From: Occallatibacter savannae
Lineage (GTDB): Bacteria > Acidobacteriota > Terriglobia > Terriglobales > Acidobacteriaceae
DNA length: 64,000 nt
Reading direction: 5' to 3'
NCBI RefSeq assembly: GCF_003131205.1
Contig: NZ_QFFY01000003.1
Location: forward strand, 186,001 to 250,000
The notes under the pieces were generated by a model that saw nothing but the letters and a program-made list of their open reading frames with translations, did no database searches and was not told the DNA's origin. The position numbers and the translations under genes were made by a program. Below are positions 53,113 to 63,500 of this stretch, piece after piece. How positions within the stretch are numbered: position 1 is the stretch's first letter; each line of letters opens with the position of its first letter.

Positions 53113-55460
53113 CGGCAATCGAGGGCACGGAAATCAGGATCGGAGACTACGGCGGGAAGGTTCCAAACCCAGCTGCCGCGGTCGTTCCACGGCGCGTCGT
53201 AGGAGTAGGCGACGAGGTAGTGGATTCGGAACTGTTTGCAGGCTGCACGGGCCTGGGCAGCGGATGCGTAGTCGAACAGCGGCACAACTGACCGCACTAT
53301 AGCGGGACAGCCGGAGGGATCGCCTCCGAGTTCGGCCCCACACCAGAGGTGATGGCTTACCGTCACCGTTTGATGGCCCACGTTGGCCAGATCAATGTTC
53401 TTCCAAAACATCCATTCACCGCCAGGATTGAACTGGACGACTGCGTCGGGGGGGATGCGGGAGTTGAGTTGGCGGTAGCCGTTGTAGGCGATGAAGGCTT
53501 TGTGGGGGAGTTCGGCGACCTGGGGGTTGGAGGCGGCGGAGGCGGAGATGTCGGCGATGGGGAGGAGGAAGCGGAGGACGGCGGCGCGCCAGCAGGAGCT
53601 GAGGATTCCTATAAGGATGGCGAGGGTGATAAGGGAGCGGAGGAGGGGCGGAGGGAGGATGAGGCCCGAGGCTTTTGCGGCTTCGTGCGTTGCTGGTGAG
53701 GCCTGGGTGAGTTTCGGGGTAGGTGCGGTGGTGGTTTCGAATGTGGCGGCGGAGGATGGGGCGGTGTCGCGCATTGCTTGCGAGGTGGCGGTGCGTCTCG
53801 GGGCGAGAGCGCGTGTGGTTTCGAGGGTGGCGGCGGGTGTTGGGGAGGCAGACGCTGGGGTGGCGGTGGGGCGGGAGAGTTTGATGGCGATGAGGAGTTC
53901 GGAGGCGAGGAGGAGGAGGGGGTACTGGAGGAAGAGGGCGGAGTGGATGCCGAAGTCGTTGACGTCGAGGACGGCGGAGCGGATGAAGGACGTGATGGGA
54001 AGGGTGACGAGGGCGATGAAGAGGAGGGTTCGGTGGGGCGGCTTGAGTTGGCGGCGGCGCAGGAGGAAGAGGACGAGGACAATGGTGTAGAGGCCGAGTT
54101 CGAGGGCGAAGCCGGCGGGGAGCAGGATGAGTTTGGCGAGGGCGCGCGCGGAGGCTGGGTTCGAGGGGTGGAGCAGGCGGGCGAGGCGGTCGGGGGGGAT
54201 GGTTTCGCGGATGCTGGGGACAAATGGGGAGCTACTGGCGGGGGATGAGGAGGAGGCGGGGCCGGTGGAGGCGGCCGCGGCCATCTTGGATGGGGAATGC
54301 GTGATTTCGTAGAGGTAAGGGAGGAGCAGGAGGAGCGAGAGGGCTCCGCCGGCGAGGAGGATGAGCGGGGAGCGGAAGGAGTGCCGGATGACTTGCCAGG
54401 TGGCCCAGCAGAGGCAGATGAGGAAGAAGGCAAAGGTGGTGTAGACGGAGATTCCGAAGGCGCTGGCGATGGCGAGGGCGATGAAGAGGACGGTGGGGAT
54501 TCTGGATCGGCTGATGTCGCGGGTTGAGGATTCGGTGTGTGAGCGTGTTGGCGCGATCCAGGCGAGGAGGAAGGCGAACATGCAGAGGGTCATGCCGATG
54601 AGGTGGTGGGGATAGAAGAGCGGGAAGCTGACGAGGTCGGCGATCTGGCCGGCGTACCAGACGTCTCCCGGCGGAGGGATGTGGAGGACGATCATGTTCC
54701 AGAGGAAGATGAGGAAGGAGAATCCGGCGACGGCGGGAAGGAGCGCGGCGATGTAGAACTGGCGGCGCAGGTGGGCGCCGACGCTGAGGAAGTGCTTGAG
54801 GTAAAGGCCGGTGAGAGCGGTGAGGGCGAATCCCGACCAGATGCAGCCGGCGTTGACGATGGAGCGCATGGGGAGGCGGGAGAATTTGGCGACGACGGCG
54901 CAGTTGACGAGCCAGAAGTAGTAGTAGCGGAGATTGGCGGGGTGCAGGTAGAAGTAGTGGGGGTTGGCTGGAGGCACGCCGGTGCGGAGAACGCTGTTGG
55001 CCCAGTTGGTGCGCGGGGCGATGTCGTAGAAGGTGAGGCTGAGGTAGAGGCACTGGCCCCGCTGAAAGTCGACGAGGGAGAAGATTTCGAAGGCGATGAA
55101 GCAGAGGGCGAGGATGACGATAGTTGCGCCGAGGGGGCGGAGGCCGATGAGCCATTTCTGCGAAGAGCGGCGGAGATGGAGGTGTTCCTGGAGGAGGACG
55201 GCCACGCAGCCCGCGGTGCAGAGGAGGATGAGTGCAGTCGCAGCGGTGAGTGAGGCGAAGCGGCTGACGAGAACGGAGGTGATGGTGGAGACGGCGATGG
55301 AGAGGGGGATGCTCCAGCAGAGGCGCTCGACGAGGGAGCGGCGTCGGAAGCCGTGGAGGTTTGTGAGCCAGGCGGCGAGATAGCCGGGGCAAAGGGTGAC
55401 GGGAATGAAAGCGAGGGTTGCGGCGAAGCTGGTGAGGATTTGCTCGGCGGTGATGTTCAC
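53109..55460 (-). CDS. Large multi-pass membrane protein with YYYF motif
   Basis: GTG 55458-55460, preceded by GGAGGTGATC, overlaps the GT87 stop (GTGA) and gives 783 residues; the open frame upstream of it is antisense-like and rejected. Around 14 hydrophobic helices. The loop around RTNWANSVLRTGVPPANPHYFY and LRYYYFWL resembles the Chlor_Arch_YYY/DUF2298 family and other lipid-linked sugar transferases. A hydrophilic Ala/Thr/Pro-rich loop (roughly residues 550-630) has two near-repeats, AATLETTRALAP and AATFETTTAPTP. The last ~130 residues are soluble. Possibly a lipid-linked glycan-processing enzyme; exact activity unknown. Confidence 0.75.
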   Translation of the reverse strand: MNITAEQILTSFAATLAFIPVTLCPGYLAAWLTNLHGFRRRSLVERLCWSIPLSIAVSTITSVLVSRFASLTAATALILLCTAGCVAVLLQEHLHLRRSSQKWLIGLRPLGATIVILALCFIAFEIFSLVDFQRGQCLYLSLTFYDIAPRTNWANSVLRTGVPPANPHYFYLHPANLRYYYFWLVNCAVVAKFSRLPMRSIVNAGCIWSGFALTALTGLYLKHFLSVGAHLRRQFYIAALLPAVAGFSFLIFLWNMIVLHIPPPGDVWYAGQIADLVSFPLFYPHHLIGMTLCMFAFLLAWIAPTRSHTESSTRDISRSRIPTVLFIALAIASAFGISVYTTFAFFLICLCWATWQVIRHSFRSPLILLAGGALSLLLLLPYLYEITHSPSKMAAAASTGPASSSSPASSSPFVPSIRETIPPDRLARLLHPSNPASARALAKLILLPAGFALELGLYTIVLVLFLLRRRQLKPPHRTLLFIALVTLPITSFIRSAVLDVNDFGIHSALFLQYPLLLLASELLIAIKLSRPTATPASASPTPAATLETTRALAPRRTATSQAMRDTAPSSAATFETTTAPTPKLTQASPATHEAAKASGLILPPPLLRSLITLAILIGILSSCWRAAVLRFLLPIADISASAASNPQVAELPHKAFIAYNGYRQLNSRIPPDAVVQFNPGGEWMFWKNIDLANVGHQTVTVSHHLWCGAELGGDPSGCPAIVRSVVPLFDYASAAQARAACKQFRIHYLVAYSYDAPWNDRGSWVWNLPAVVSDPDFRALDCR

Positions 55461-56842
55461 TTGATCACCTCCGGTGTAGGGCTTGCGGCGATGGCGGTGG
55501 AGGCGGGGCGAAGTTGCACGAGGTAGAAGAGAGCCATCGCGAGCAGTATGAGCGGACTGGGGCGCGTGAGGATGAGCGTGGCGAGGTGGTTGAGGAATCC
55601 GGCCTGGGGGACGATGATGCTGCGCGTGAGCAGGATGCGCGCGGCGGAGAGAATGTCGCCGTTGATGAGAATTGCGGCGAGGGTGATGAAGAGAGCGAGC
55701 CGGGCCGTGCGGTCGCGTTTGGTCCAAAGCATGGCACAGGCGGGGATGGCGATGAGGAGCAGTTTGGCGTCGTGCTGAAAGTGGTAGGTGGGGAGAACCG
55801 TGAGCGGGGCGGCTGCGGCGAGGCAGAGCCAAATGGCGGGGACCGTGGGGCGCATTCTGAGGGTTCGGTAGATCCAGTAGAGCAGGAGCGGAGCGCAAAT
55901 CAGCCAGGTGATGATGCTCCAGGCAGCGGGTTCAGCGAAAAAGACGCTGACGGCGGTTTGGAGTTGGACGATGCAGTCCATGTTGCGGCCTGCCATGCCG
56001 GTGAGGCCCGGATCCACGATGCCGCCGGTTCCGGAGAAGGAGGCCATGTTGGTGCGAAGCTCCGGAAGCCAATGCGGCGCGATGCGGGTGACCCAGATGA
56101 GGAAGGGGAAGCTGAGAACTGCGAGGAGCGCGAGTGATTGGAGCGCTCGTTTGCGGAAGGTGGGCACGAGCAGGAAGAAGAGCCATACGAGGCCGGAGTC
56201 GTTTGGCTTGAGCGCGAGGCTTAGGGCCAGGCATAGGACGCCGGCAGCCATGAAGCGCTCGCGGTAGAAACACCATGTTGCGATGGTGCAGAGTCCGACG
56301 GCGATGGCAGCGGAGTTGCCGATCATGAAGAGCCAGAAGCTGCCTGCGAGGAGGAGACCGCAGAGCAGACCGGAGAGCAGCGGCGCGTAATCGGCTGCCA
56401 CGTCGTAGATGAGCAGAGCAGCGACGATGAAGACACCGGCGCAGAGGATTGTCCAGAGGAGCTTGGCGGCGGTGAAGCCGAGCGCGGCGACGGGGATCGT
56501 GAGGATGAAAGCCGTTGGGGGATAGAAGAAGCGCGTCTTCACTTCCCTGTCGAGCACGGGCTCAGTGGCGCGCTCGCGGCCTTCAGCGTTGTAGATGCGC
56601 AGGACATCTTGTTCGCTGTAGGGGTTGCCGTGCTGGAGGAGGCAGCGGGCGCTGTAGTAGACGACCTTGAAGTCGCCCATGTCGATCAGAGAGAGATGCT
56701 TCCAGGCAAGACCGATGGCGATGAAGGCGACGGCACCGATCGCGAGAAGGATGAGGCCGTCGCGCCGAGGCCTGCGAGCGGGCGTCAGCGTTTGATTCGC
56801 CTTCGATCCATCGAGGTCGATGGCACCGTTCGCGTTAGCCAA
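55457..56842 (-). CDS. GT87-type (DUF2029) multi-pass membrane protein, paralogue 1
   Basis: 461 residues, about 10 to 12 TM helices. Loop 1 has DMGDFKVVYYSARCLLQHGNPY; later LKPNDSGLVWLFFLL and HDAKLLLIAIPACAMLW. These match the two following genes at the same relative positions. DUF2029/GT87 includes mannosyltransferases that use polyprenyl-phosphate sugars on the outer face of the membrane. The stop overlaps the start of the YYYF-motif protein gene. Confidence 0.8.
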   Translation of the reverse strand: MANANGAIDLDGSKANQTLTPARRPRRDGLILLAIGAVAFIAIGLAWKHLSLIDMGDFKVVYYSARCLLQHGNPYSEQDVLRIYNAEGRERATEPVLDREVKTRFFYPPTAFILTIPVAALGFTAAKLLWTILCAGVFIVAALLIYDVAADYAPLLSGLLCGLLLAGSFWLFMIGNSAAIAVGLCTIATWCFYRERFMAAGVLCLALSLALKPNDSGLVWLFFLLVPTFRKRALQSLALLAVLSFPFLIWVTRIAPHWLPELRTNMASFSGTGGIVDPGLTGMAGRNMDCIVQLQTAVSVFFAEPAAWSIITWLICAPLLLYWIYRTLRMRPTVPAIWLCLAAAAPLTVLPTYHFQHDAKLLLIAIPACAMLWTKRDRTARLALFITLAAILINGDILSAARILLTRSIIVPQAGFLNHLATLILTRPSPLILLAMALFYLVQLRPASTAIAASPTPEVIK

Positions 56843-58202
56843 GCTGCACCGCTTTCAGTTGCGGGCTGCCCGCCTCGGAGTGGGTCGGTTCCGGCAAGCG
56901 GCGCGTGTAGAGCCAGAGGAAATACACGGTCATGATGAGCAGGGCAAGCGCGGCCGGCCTGTTGAAGAGGATCATCTGTAACTTGCCGCTCAGGGTAGAG
57001 ACGGTGAAGTGGTGGCCGGCATCAAGGTTCTCGAGGATTGCTCTCGGTATGTCGCCGGTAACGGCGATGCTCACGGTTGCGATGAGTACGCCGATCTTGC
57101 CGAGGATTGAGCGTTGGGTCCAGAGGATGGCGCAGGCGGGCACGGCTAGCAGCAAGAGCCTAGCGTCGTGGTGGCGGTGATAGAGGGGGAGCATCGCGAG
57201 GGCGGTCACCGCTGCAAGTCCCAGGTATTGCTGCGCGACCGTTCCGGTGGCGCGGACGGTCATCCACAGCAGCCAGAGGAGCAGAATGGTGCACACGAGG
57301 TAGGTCGCTGCGTTGTAGAAGCCAGGCCTATCGACGAAGACAGAGAAGAACGTCTGAAGATTGACCGCGGAGTTCGTGACGTGGCTTGTGTACGTGGTCG
57401 GGCCAGGATCGTTGATGCCTCCGCGCGCAGAGAGGCTGGCGATGTTGCCGCTCAGTTTTCGCGGCCAATCAGGAGATAGATGGGAGACCCAGAGGACTGC
57501 AGGTATGGCGAGAAGGGCGACAGCAAGCAGGGTCTGTAACGCGCGCCGGCGGAGGACGCCTCCAGAGACCAGCAGAAACAACCAGACGAGTCCCCCGTCA
57601 TGGGGCTTGAGGCAGAGGCTGATTGCCAGACAGATGATGGCAACTGCAGAGAATCGATTCTTGAGAAATAGGGCAACTGCTACCGCGCAAAGCCCAACGG
57701 CAGGACCGGCCGCATTCGCTTCGAACAAGACCGTGATGCTGTTGACGAGGATGAAACCGATCAGGGCTCCGGCAAATAGGGGAGCGGAGTCCGCAGCGAG
57801 CGTCCAGGTCAAGATGGCTCCGATGACGAGGCTTGCCGCTGAAACGGTGAGCCATACGAGGTCGGCTGAGTGCCAGGGCAGAAGCGCGAGCGGAGCGGTG
57901 ACGAGCAGCGCGGTGGGAGGGTAGACGCAGGGAATGTAAAACCGGTCGGCAACAGATATCGCACCCGGCTGCAAATAGCCTTGGGCTTTGAAAGCGAGGT
58001 AGCTGCTTTGCAGGTAGACGTATGGATCTTGATGTTGAACGAGGAAGCGTGTTGGATAGTAAACCGCGCCGAAGTCACAGGAACCAGCGGGAGGCCGCTG
58101 GGAGAGAGTGAAGCCGATCAACACAAAGAAGGACGAAGCCAACAGAACAAGAGAGAGCCCGACCAGCCGTTTTGTCCGATCCGTGTTTTCGACTGGTTGC
58201 AT
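56835..58202 (-). CDS. GT87-type (DUF2029) multi-pass membrane protein, paralogue 2
   Basis: 455 residues, TM-rich. Equivalent landmarks: SCDFGAVYYPTRFLVQHQDPY, LKPHDGGLVWLFLLV and HDARLLLLAVPACAILW. Overlaps paralogue 1 by 8 bp, so the two are one transcript. Likely a polyprenyl-phosphate-sugar-dependent transferase; the specificity probably differs between paralogues. Confidence 0.8.
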   Translation of the reverse strand: MQPVENTDRTKRLVGLSLVLLASSFFVLIGFTLSQRPPAGSCDFGAVYYPTRFLVQHQDPYVYLQSSYLAFKAQGYLQPGAISVADRFYIPCVYPPTALLVTAPLALLPWHSADLVWLTVSAASLVIGAILTWTLAADSAPLFAGALIGFILVNSITVLFEANAAGPAVGLCAVAVALFLKNRFSAVAIICLAISLCLKPHDGGLVWLFLLVSGGVLRRRALQTLLAVALLAIPAVLWVSHLSPDWPRKLSGNIASLSARGGINDPGPTTYTSHVTNSAVNLQTFFSVFVDRPGFYNAATYLVCTILLLWLLWMTVRATGTVAQQYLGLAAVTALAMLPLYHRHHDARLLLLAVPACAILWTQRSILGKIGVLIATVSIAVTGDIPRAILENLDAGHHFTVSTLSGKLQMILFNRPAALALLIMTVYFLWLYTRRLPEPTHSEAGSPQLKAVQLG

Positions 58203-58220
58203 GGCCTGTTCTCTTCCGGA

Positions 58221-59573
58221 CTATTTGCTGATGGCGGCGTGGGTTGCCATTGCATTACGAACACGCGCGTGGATCCCCAGGCTGCGCGCGCAGACGAGAG
58301 TTAAGAAGATCGCGAGTAGAAGCAGAAGAAGCGAAGCCGGGCGGACTATGGGCAGGAGCAGCGCTCGTTCGGCGAGACCCATGCGTGCCAGATCGAGATT
58401 GTGAGTGAGCATACTGACTAGTGCAAGTGGGATGTCGGCGGTGAAGACGATTGCAAAGACAGAGAGGAGGGCTGTTGCCTTCTGCATCGTGTTTTGCGTG
58501 GCCCAGAGCATCGCCGTAGCAGGCATGGCCAGCAGCAGGAGCCGAGCGTCGTAGGGGCGATGATAGCTGGGAAGCATGGTGAGTGCAGAAACAGCTGCGA
58601 CTGCAAACCATGCATTCGGGAATGAGGCCCCGCTCCAGATCGTGCGGAACAGGACGGCTACGAGCAAGCCGCCGGCGATCAGCAGCGATGCGGGATTGTA
58701 GAAGCCTGGGTTCTCGTTGAACAAACTTAGAACTGTCTGCAGGTCGATGATGATGTCGGCACTTCCCTTCCGGCTGCTGGAAGCCGGGCCGGGATCGCTG
58801 ATGTCGCCGTGGGCTGAGGTCGCGGCAAGATTGGCGGTAAGCTCGGAACGCCAGTGAGGAGAAGATTGCCCAACGACAAGCACTGCGGGAAGGGCGATGG
58901 CGGCGACAAAAAGCGCTGTCTGCAGAGCACGTTTGCGAAGCAGCCCGCCGGAGGCGAGAAGCCAAAGCCAGATGAGGCCTGAGTCGTGGGGTTTGAGAGC
59001 CAGGCTGATGGCGAGACAGACGACTCCAAAACCCTCGAATCTGTTCCGAACAAAACACCAGACGGAGATCACGCAAAGTCCGACGGCGATGCCGGCGGTG
59101 TTCGCCACCGTGAAAAGCACCTCACAGTTCGCCATCAGGAAGCAGACGAGGAAGAGCGGCAGATGAGAATCGGTTTGCGGTGTGAGGTCGTACGCCAGGA
59201 CGGCCGCCGCTGTGAGACTGAGCGCGATGGCGGCGAGCCACAGCAGGTGGGACAGGCCCCAGGGGAGCAGAGCCAATGGGAGAAGGAGAAAGAGCGTGGT
59301 GGGCAGATTGACGCAGACCATCACTGCTCTGAGAAAAGGCGGTCTATGGGAAGGGTCTCTGGGAAGAGCGGCGTCTTCCGCCATGTATACGCGCGAGAAC
59401 TGAGCAGGATCGTACGGATCGGCGTGCTGGAGGAGGCAGCGTGCGCCATAGTAGACGGCGCGATAGCTGGAGACGCCGGCGCCTGAACTTTGATCGAGAG
59501 CTCTGCCCACCAGGAGCGAGAATGCGCTGCAGAGCAGAATGAGGATCACACTCTTTGAGCGCAGATTGGGCAT
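58221..59573 (-). CDS. GT87-type (DUF2029) multi-pass membrane protein, paralogue 3
   Basis: 450 residues from ATG 59571-59573; a TTG four codons upstream is the alternative. Landmarks: SYRAVYYGARCLLQHADPY, LKPHDSGLIWLWLLA and YDARLLLLAMPATAMLW. Same topology as the two downstream paralogues and 18 bp from paralogue 2. Its N-terminal variant lacks the Asp before the YY motif that paralogue 1 has (DMGDF), so the loop differs. Confidence 0.8.
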   Translation of the reverse strand: MPNLRSKSVILILLCSAFSLLVGRALDQSSGAGVSSYRAVYYGARCLLQHADPYDPAQFSRVYMAEDAALPRDPSHRPPFLRAVMVCVNLPTTLFLLLPLALLPWGLSHLLWLAAIALSLTAAAVLAYDLTPQTDSHLPLFLVCFLMANCEVLFTVANTAGIAVGLCVISVWCFVRNRFEGFGVVCLAISLALKPHDSGLIWLWLLASGGLLRKRALQTALFVAAIALPAVLVVGQSSPHWRSELTANLAATSAHGDISDPGPASSSRKGSADIIIDLQTVLSLFNENPGFYNPASLLIAGGLLVAVLFRTIWSGASFPNAWFAVAAVSALTMLPSYHRPYDARLLLLAMPATAMLWATQNTMQKATALLSVFAIVFTADIPLALVSMLTHNLDLARMGLAERALLLPIVRPASLLLLLLAIFLTLVCARSLGIHARVRNAMATHAAISK

Positions 59574-59591
59574 AGCGGTCTGCAACCTGGA

Positions 59592-60380
59592 TCAGGAATG
59601 GTTCGGAGCTTGCGAGTAGAGCTGCTGCGTGACCTTGCGGCCTTTTGCGTCGAAGCGGGGCAGGTGGATGATACCGAGCTTGTGTGCCACGAAGGAGAGT
59701 GTGGTTCCAACGACGCCGAGGCCATACTCGATGCTGCGTTTCAGATTGATGGATGAAGCCTCTTCGAAGTATTTGGTCGGGCAGGAGATTTCTCCGATCT
59801 TGAAGCCGAACATCACTGCCTGCGCGACCATCTGATTGTCGAAGACGAAGTCGTCGGAGTTCTCGAGGATGGGAAGCGCTTCAAGGAGTTGACGCGAGAA
59901 GGCGCGGAAGCCCGTGTGATATTCAGAGAGCTTTACGCCAAGGAACACGTTCTGAAAGGCCGTGAGCAGACGGTTGGAGATGTACTTGTAAACGGGCATG
60001 CCGCCCCGAAGCGCGCCGCCGCCGAGGATGCGAGAGGCAAGGACCATGTCATATACGCCGCTGGCGATCATACCGGCCATGGCTGGGACGAGCAGCGGAG
60101 TGTACTGATAATCGGGATGAACCATGACGACGATGTCAGCGCCTGCGGCGAGTGCTTCGCGATAGCAGGTCTGCTGATTGCGACCGTAGCCGTAGTTCTG
60201 TTCATGAACGAAGGTCGTGATGCCGAGGTCGCGGGAGAGTTGGGCAGTCTGGTCCCTGCTGGAGTCATCGACGAGGATGCGGATGTCGACGACGTCAGAG
60301 AGTTCGCGCACCGTCATTTCGAGGGTCTTCTCGGCGTTATACGCCGGCATGACGACTGCGACTTTTTTGCCATTGATCAA
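59592..60380 (-). CDS. Family 2 glycosyltransferase (DPM-synthase-like)
   Basis: 262 residues; TTG 60378-60380 is the likely start since no ATG is in frame nearby. [46 protein letters not shown] (DxD-like DY), [11 protein letters not shown] and [12 protein letters not shown] are strongly DPM-synthase-like. No TM pair, so soluble or peripheral. It would make polyprenyl-phosphate-sugar, the donor that GT87-type proteins next to it use. Confidence 0.9.
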   Translation of the reverse strand: MINGKKVAVVMPAYNAEKTLEMTVRELSDVVDIRILVDDSSRDQTAQLSRDLGITTFVHEQNYGYGRNQQTCYREALAAGADIVVMVHPDYQYTPLLVPAMAGMIASGVYDMVLASRILGGGALRGGMPVYKYISNRLLTAFQNVFLGVKLSEYHTGFRAFSRQLLEALPILENSDDFVFDNQMVAQAVMFGFKIGEISCPTKYFEEASSINLKRSIEYGLGVVGTTLSFVAHKLGIIHLPRFDAKGRKVTQQLYSQAPNHS

Positions 60381-60432
60381 GTGCGGTTGACCCCCGATTG
60401 GTTTATTTTCCCATCTTTCAAGGTGTTTTGAA

Positions 60433-62184
60433 TCAGCGAAGTGGCACTGCGGTAACCTGTTGCGCCAAGGGGTAAGGGAGAAGGCGGTTCTGGATTGAGT
60501 CGGGCTGAACGAGCCAGACCGTTCTGTTGGGGTAGTAGCGAATCAGCTCGGCGTCGCTTGCGGGATCCATGGCGCGAGCCCAGATGATTTCGGAGGCGTT
60601 GATGTCAGCCTGGTTGTAGACCCATTCATCGAGCGGATCGTGGTCAGGCGCATAGCGGACGATGGCGAGTTGAGGGCCGGGTTGCTGCTGGAGTTGGCGC
60701 TCGACGAAGCTTCGGTCGGTGACGAAGTGATCAGGGCCGAACCAGCTGACGATCCAGGTGGAGACGGGCTTCTCAGGAATAGGGCAACCGAGTTGCCGAT
60801 TGAACGGGCGCAGCAAAGCCAGAAGCACGCAGATAGCTACGACGGAGTGAGCGATGGCGCGGCCGGCAGGCTTGCAATGGTAGAGATGGCGCATCGCCTG
60901 GAGTCCGACGGCATAGAAGGCGGCTGTGAACGGCGCGACGTAATGCGGGATGAGAAATATCTCGATGGCCATGCCGACGGCGAGCACACAGAGGGAGATG
61001 ACGAGGAAGCGAATGCGACGATCGCGAAGCGCCCACGGGAGAAGAAATAGCGGCGGAATCAGGGCCACACCGGTGAAGAAATACACGGCGCGGACCGCCT
61101 TGACCGTGGTCATGAAGAAGAAACCGCTGATGGAGTGATTGCGGTTGTAGTCTTCAAGTTCGTCGACCGTGTAGAAGCGTCGCATCTCGGCGTGGCGGTA
61201 GTGTGGCTCGGGACGCGGGTCTTGCCAGACGTAGTAGGTCGCCATGGCATACGTGGCGCGATTGACGGTGTACGGAAGGGTGAGCGGGCTGCCAAACGCT
61301 TTGTAGTCGTAGTAGCCAAGCCAGGCGAGTCCCGCGATGAGGACGACCAGTGCGGGGGAAGCCCGGAGAAGAAGAGTCCGCATCGAAAGGCGCCTGGTCC
61401 TGATCAGCCAGTGAGCCAAGGCCACGAGGACTGGAAGGCAGAGGAGGAGACCTTCATAGGGGCGAGATATGGCGAGGATGACGGCTCCTGCTGCCATCGC
61501 GAGGAGATAGCGAGCGTGCGGCGATCGCTTGAAGCGAGGCAGGGCTCCGAGTACGAGAGCTCCGCCGATGGCGCAGATGGGGCCGGCGGTGTGGTAGGTA
61601 CTCGTCCAGTAGCTGAATAGAGCGATACGCATCATCAGCAGGAGGCCGCCGAGCACGGCCCATGCGGGGGGGAGCCAGCCCTGAAGCATCCAGGTAACGG
61701 CTGAGCACATGAACGCGCCGCTGATCAGGATTCCGAACCAGGGATGGCCGAAGAGCAGCTTCCCTGCCGCCATGAGGAGCCCCTGCGCAGGGAAATACAT
61801 GGATGCGTAGGTGGGAAGCATGTCGACATGGATGGTCTCGAAGTGGACCCACATGGCTGGAGTGGGGTTGGCAAGACGGCCGTGGAGGAAGGTATCTGCC
61901 GCGAGGAGATTGCTGAAGTCGTCCGGGGCAAACGGCATGGGGATGGGGTGGACGGGCAGGACGGCGAGCCGGATGAGTAGGGTCGCCAGCCCGACGACGA
62001 GGAGCGCGAGAGAGCGTTTTCGCGCCAACGCTGCGAAGTGCCTCCGCAGCCGGGCGAAGAGTTTGCCGGCGAATCGGGGCCAGGCAAAGGATGCTGCGAC
62101 GGCGAGGACCGTCAGGCCAGCTTCGATCCCCATGATGGAGAACGTCGGCGGAGAGGGAGGCTGCGCTGCCATGTGCAACATCAT
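60433..62184 (-). CDS. GT-C-like multi-pass membrane protein
   Basis: ATG 62182-62184 overlaps the stop of the upstream gene (ATGA), giving 583 residues; the open frame above it is not credible. About 12 TM helices with a first outer loop [21 protein letters not shown], whose Asp pair sits where GT-C glycosyltransferases (ArnT/PMT-like) keep their catalytic Asp, and [19 protein letters not shown] after it. The last ~150 residues are soluble. Probably a lipid-linked-sugar transferase acting in the periplasm; inference. Confidence 0.72.
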   Translation of the reverse strand: MMLHMAAQPPSPPTFSIMGIEAGLTVLAVAASFAWPRFAGKLFARLRRHFAALARKRSLALLVVGLATLLIRLAVLPVHPIPMPFAPDDFSNLLAADTFLHGRLANPTPAMWVHFETIHVDMLPTYASMYFPAQGLLMAAGKLLFGHPWFGILISGAFMCSAVTWMLQGWLPPAWAVLGGLLLMMRIALFSYWTSTYHTAGPICAIGGALVLGALPRFKRSPHARYLLAMAAGAVILAISRPYEGLLLCLPVLVALAHWLIRTRRLSMRTLLLRASPALVVLIAGLAWLGYYDYKAFGSPLTLPYTVNRATYAMATYYVWQDPRPEPHYRHAEMRRFYTVDELEDYNRNHSISGFFFMTTVKAVRAVYFFTGVALIPPLFLLPWALRDRRIRFLVISLCVLAVGMAIEIFLIPHYVAPFTAAFYAVGLQAMRHLYHCKPAGRAIAHSVVAICVLLALLRPFNRQLGCPIPEKPVSTWIVSWFGPDHFVTDRSFVERQLQQQPGPQLAIVRYAPDHDPLDEWVYNQADINASEIIWARAMDPASDAELIRYYPNRTVWLVQPDSIQNRLLPYPLAQQVTAVPLR

Positions 62185-63500
62185 CGCGACCCTGTGTCTG
62201 CGCGCTTGATGATGCGCATGTGCCACCCATCAGGGTTGATTGGAATCCAAAGCGCCGTTCCGGGCGGGGCGGCTTCAATCCGGCGCACTTCTGCCGGGTA
62301 GTTGAGATCCGGGAAGGCGGGGCGCTTCCATTGGATTTCGATCCCGATGCAGAGGCAGAACAGGATGGCCGCGGATGTGACTTTGAGCACTTGATTGCGG
62401 CCGGTAAAGCCATACAGAAGAAGCCAAATGAACGTGAGTGTGGGTAAAAACCAGTAGCGCACGGCGCCGGCCTTGGCGATCATCTCCCATTGGCCGGTTC
62501 CGGGGGGCGCGTAGGAGGACGGTAAAGCAAGCGCCGCCGCCAGCAACAAAGCCGCATAGAGTGCCATGAGCCGCATCGGCAGGGGGGCTTTGATCAGGGA
62601 GGCTGCAGCGATTGCGCATCCAGCGGCCGCGGCGATCGCAAGGATGATGAAAACCCTGGTGCCGGGAACTCCGGCGAAGTTGTTTGATCCGATGATGGCT
62701 CCGATAAAGACATTTCCGCCAAGGATGCGTACGAGCAGGTCGAAGCGGGCGCCGAGGACTCCCCAGTGACTGCGGGCAGTTGGGCTTATGACGGTGAGTC
62801 CGATGAACTGGATCGCAGAGCAGACTGCGAGAATGCAAGGCGGAATCCATCGCGAGGCGCCGCTGCGGCGAAACGCGATCAGGAGTGCGATGGGGAGCAG
62901 GAAGATACAGAACGGGCCTGTAAGGCCGCTGAGGAGCATGCAGCACACGTCGAGGGCCCGCATAGCAGGTGAGGCCGGCGCGGAGCCTACGAGCAGCAGG
63001 AAGGCGCAAAATGCGAGTGTCCACTGTTCATTGGTGATGTTGGCGGCGATCTCCGGACTGCTCGGGATCGCGAGGTATGCGGCCGCGAGGAGAGCGCGCA
63101 TCCGCAGGCTTCCCCAGACCGCCGAACGGTCGGAGATGAGGAGATTGACGGGGAGCGTATGGACAGCAACGGCGAGAAGATTCATCACCAGCGGAGCAGA
63201 GAGCAGCGGAACGAACAGGGCAAGATCGGCGGCCAGGCGCGGGAGAGTTTGGAAATAACCTGTCTCCGTGTGCAAGAAGGGGCGCCATGGACCGAGGTTG
63301 TAGGCATCTGCGAACCACACTCTGCCGTCCTCGGCCCAGAACTGGGCATGAAAAAAGGCGTCTGGCTTGCGCGACATCAGGAGCGCGTAGGCGATGACGA
63401 ACAGGAGAACATGCTGCCAAGCGCGGACTCCCATGGCCGGAACTTTCGTTCGTCCGGAGGCGGAGCCGCCTACAACGATTGCTTGAGTTTTGAGCAGCAT
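62181..63500 (-). CDS. Multi-pass membrane protein of unknown function
   Basis: 439 residues with about 10 TM helices. First loop FFHAQFWAEDGRVWFADAYNLG carries acidic residues of the kind seen in GT-C proteins; a later ITNEQWTLAF loop is distinctive. Coupled by 4 bp to the GT-C-like gene, so probably a partner or a second transferase. I do not recognise a named family. Confidence 0.7.
   Translation of the reverse strand: MLLKTQAIVVGGSASGRTKVPAMGVRAWQHVLLFVIAYALLMSRKPDAFFHAQFWAEDGRVWFADAYNLGPWRPFLHTETGYFQTLPRLAADLALFVPLLSAPLVMNLLAVAVHTLPVNLLISDRSAVWGSLRMRALLAAAYLAIPSSPEIAANITNEQWTLAFCAFLLLVGSAPASPAMRALDVCCMLLSGLTGPFCIFLLPIALLIAFRRSGASRWIPPCILAVCSAIQFIGLTVISPTARSHWGVLGARFDLLVRILGGNVFIGAIIGSNNFAGVPGTRVFIILAIAAAAGCAIAAASLIKAPLPMRLMALYAALLLAAALALPSSYAPPGTGQWEMIAKAGAVRYWFLPTLTFIWLLLYGFTGRNQVLKVTSAAILFCLCIGIEIQWKRPAFPDLNYPAEVRRIEAAPPGTALWIPINPDGWHMRIIKRADTGSR

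Noticed and set aside
55461..55898. N-terminal extension of the YYYF membrane protein
   Set aside because: The open frame overlaps the GT87 gene on the same strand and reads Arg/His-rich nonsense; the GTG at 55460 has a strong ribosome site and a 4-bp overlap.
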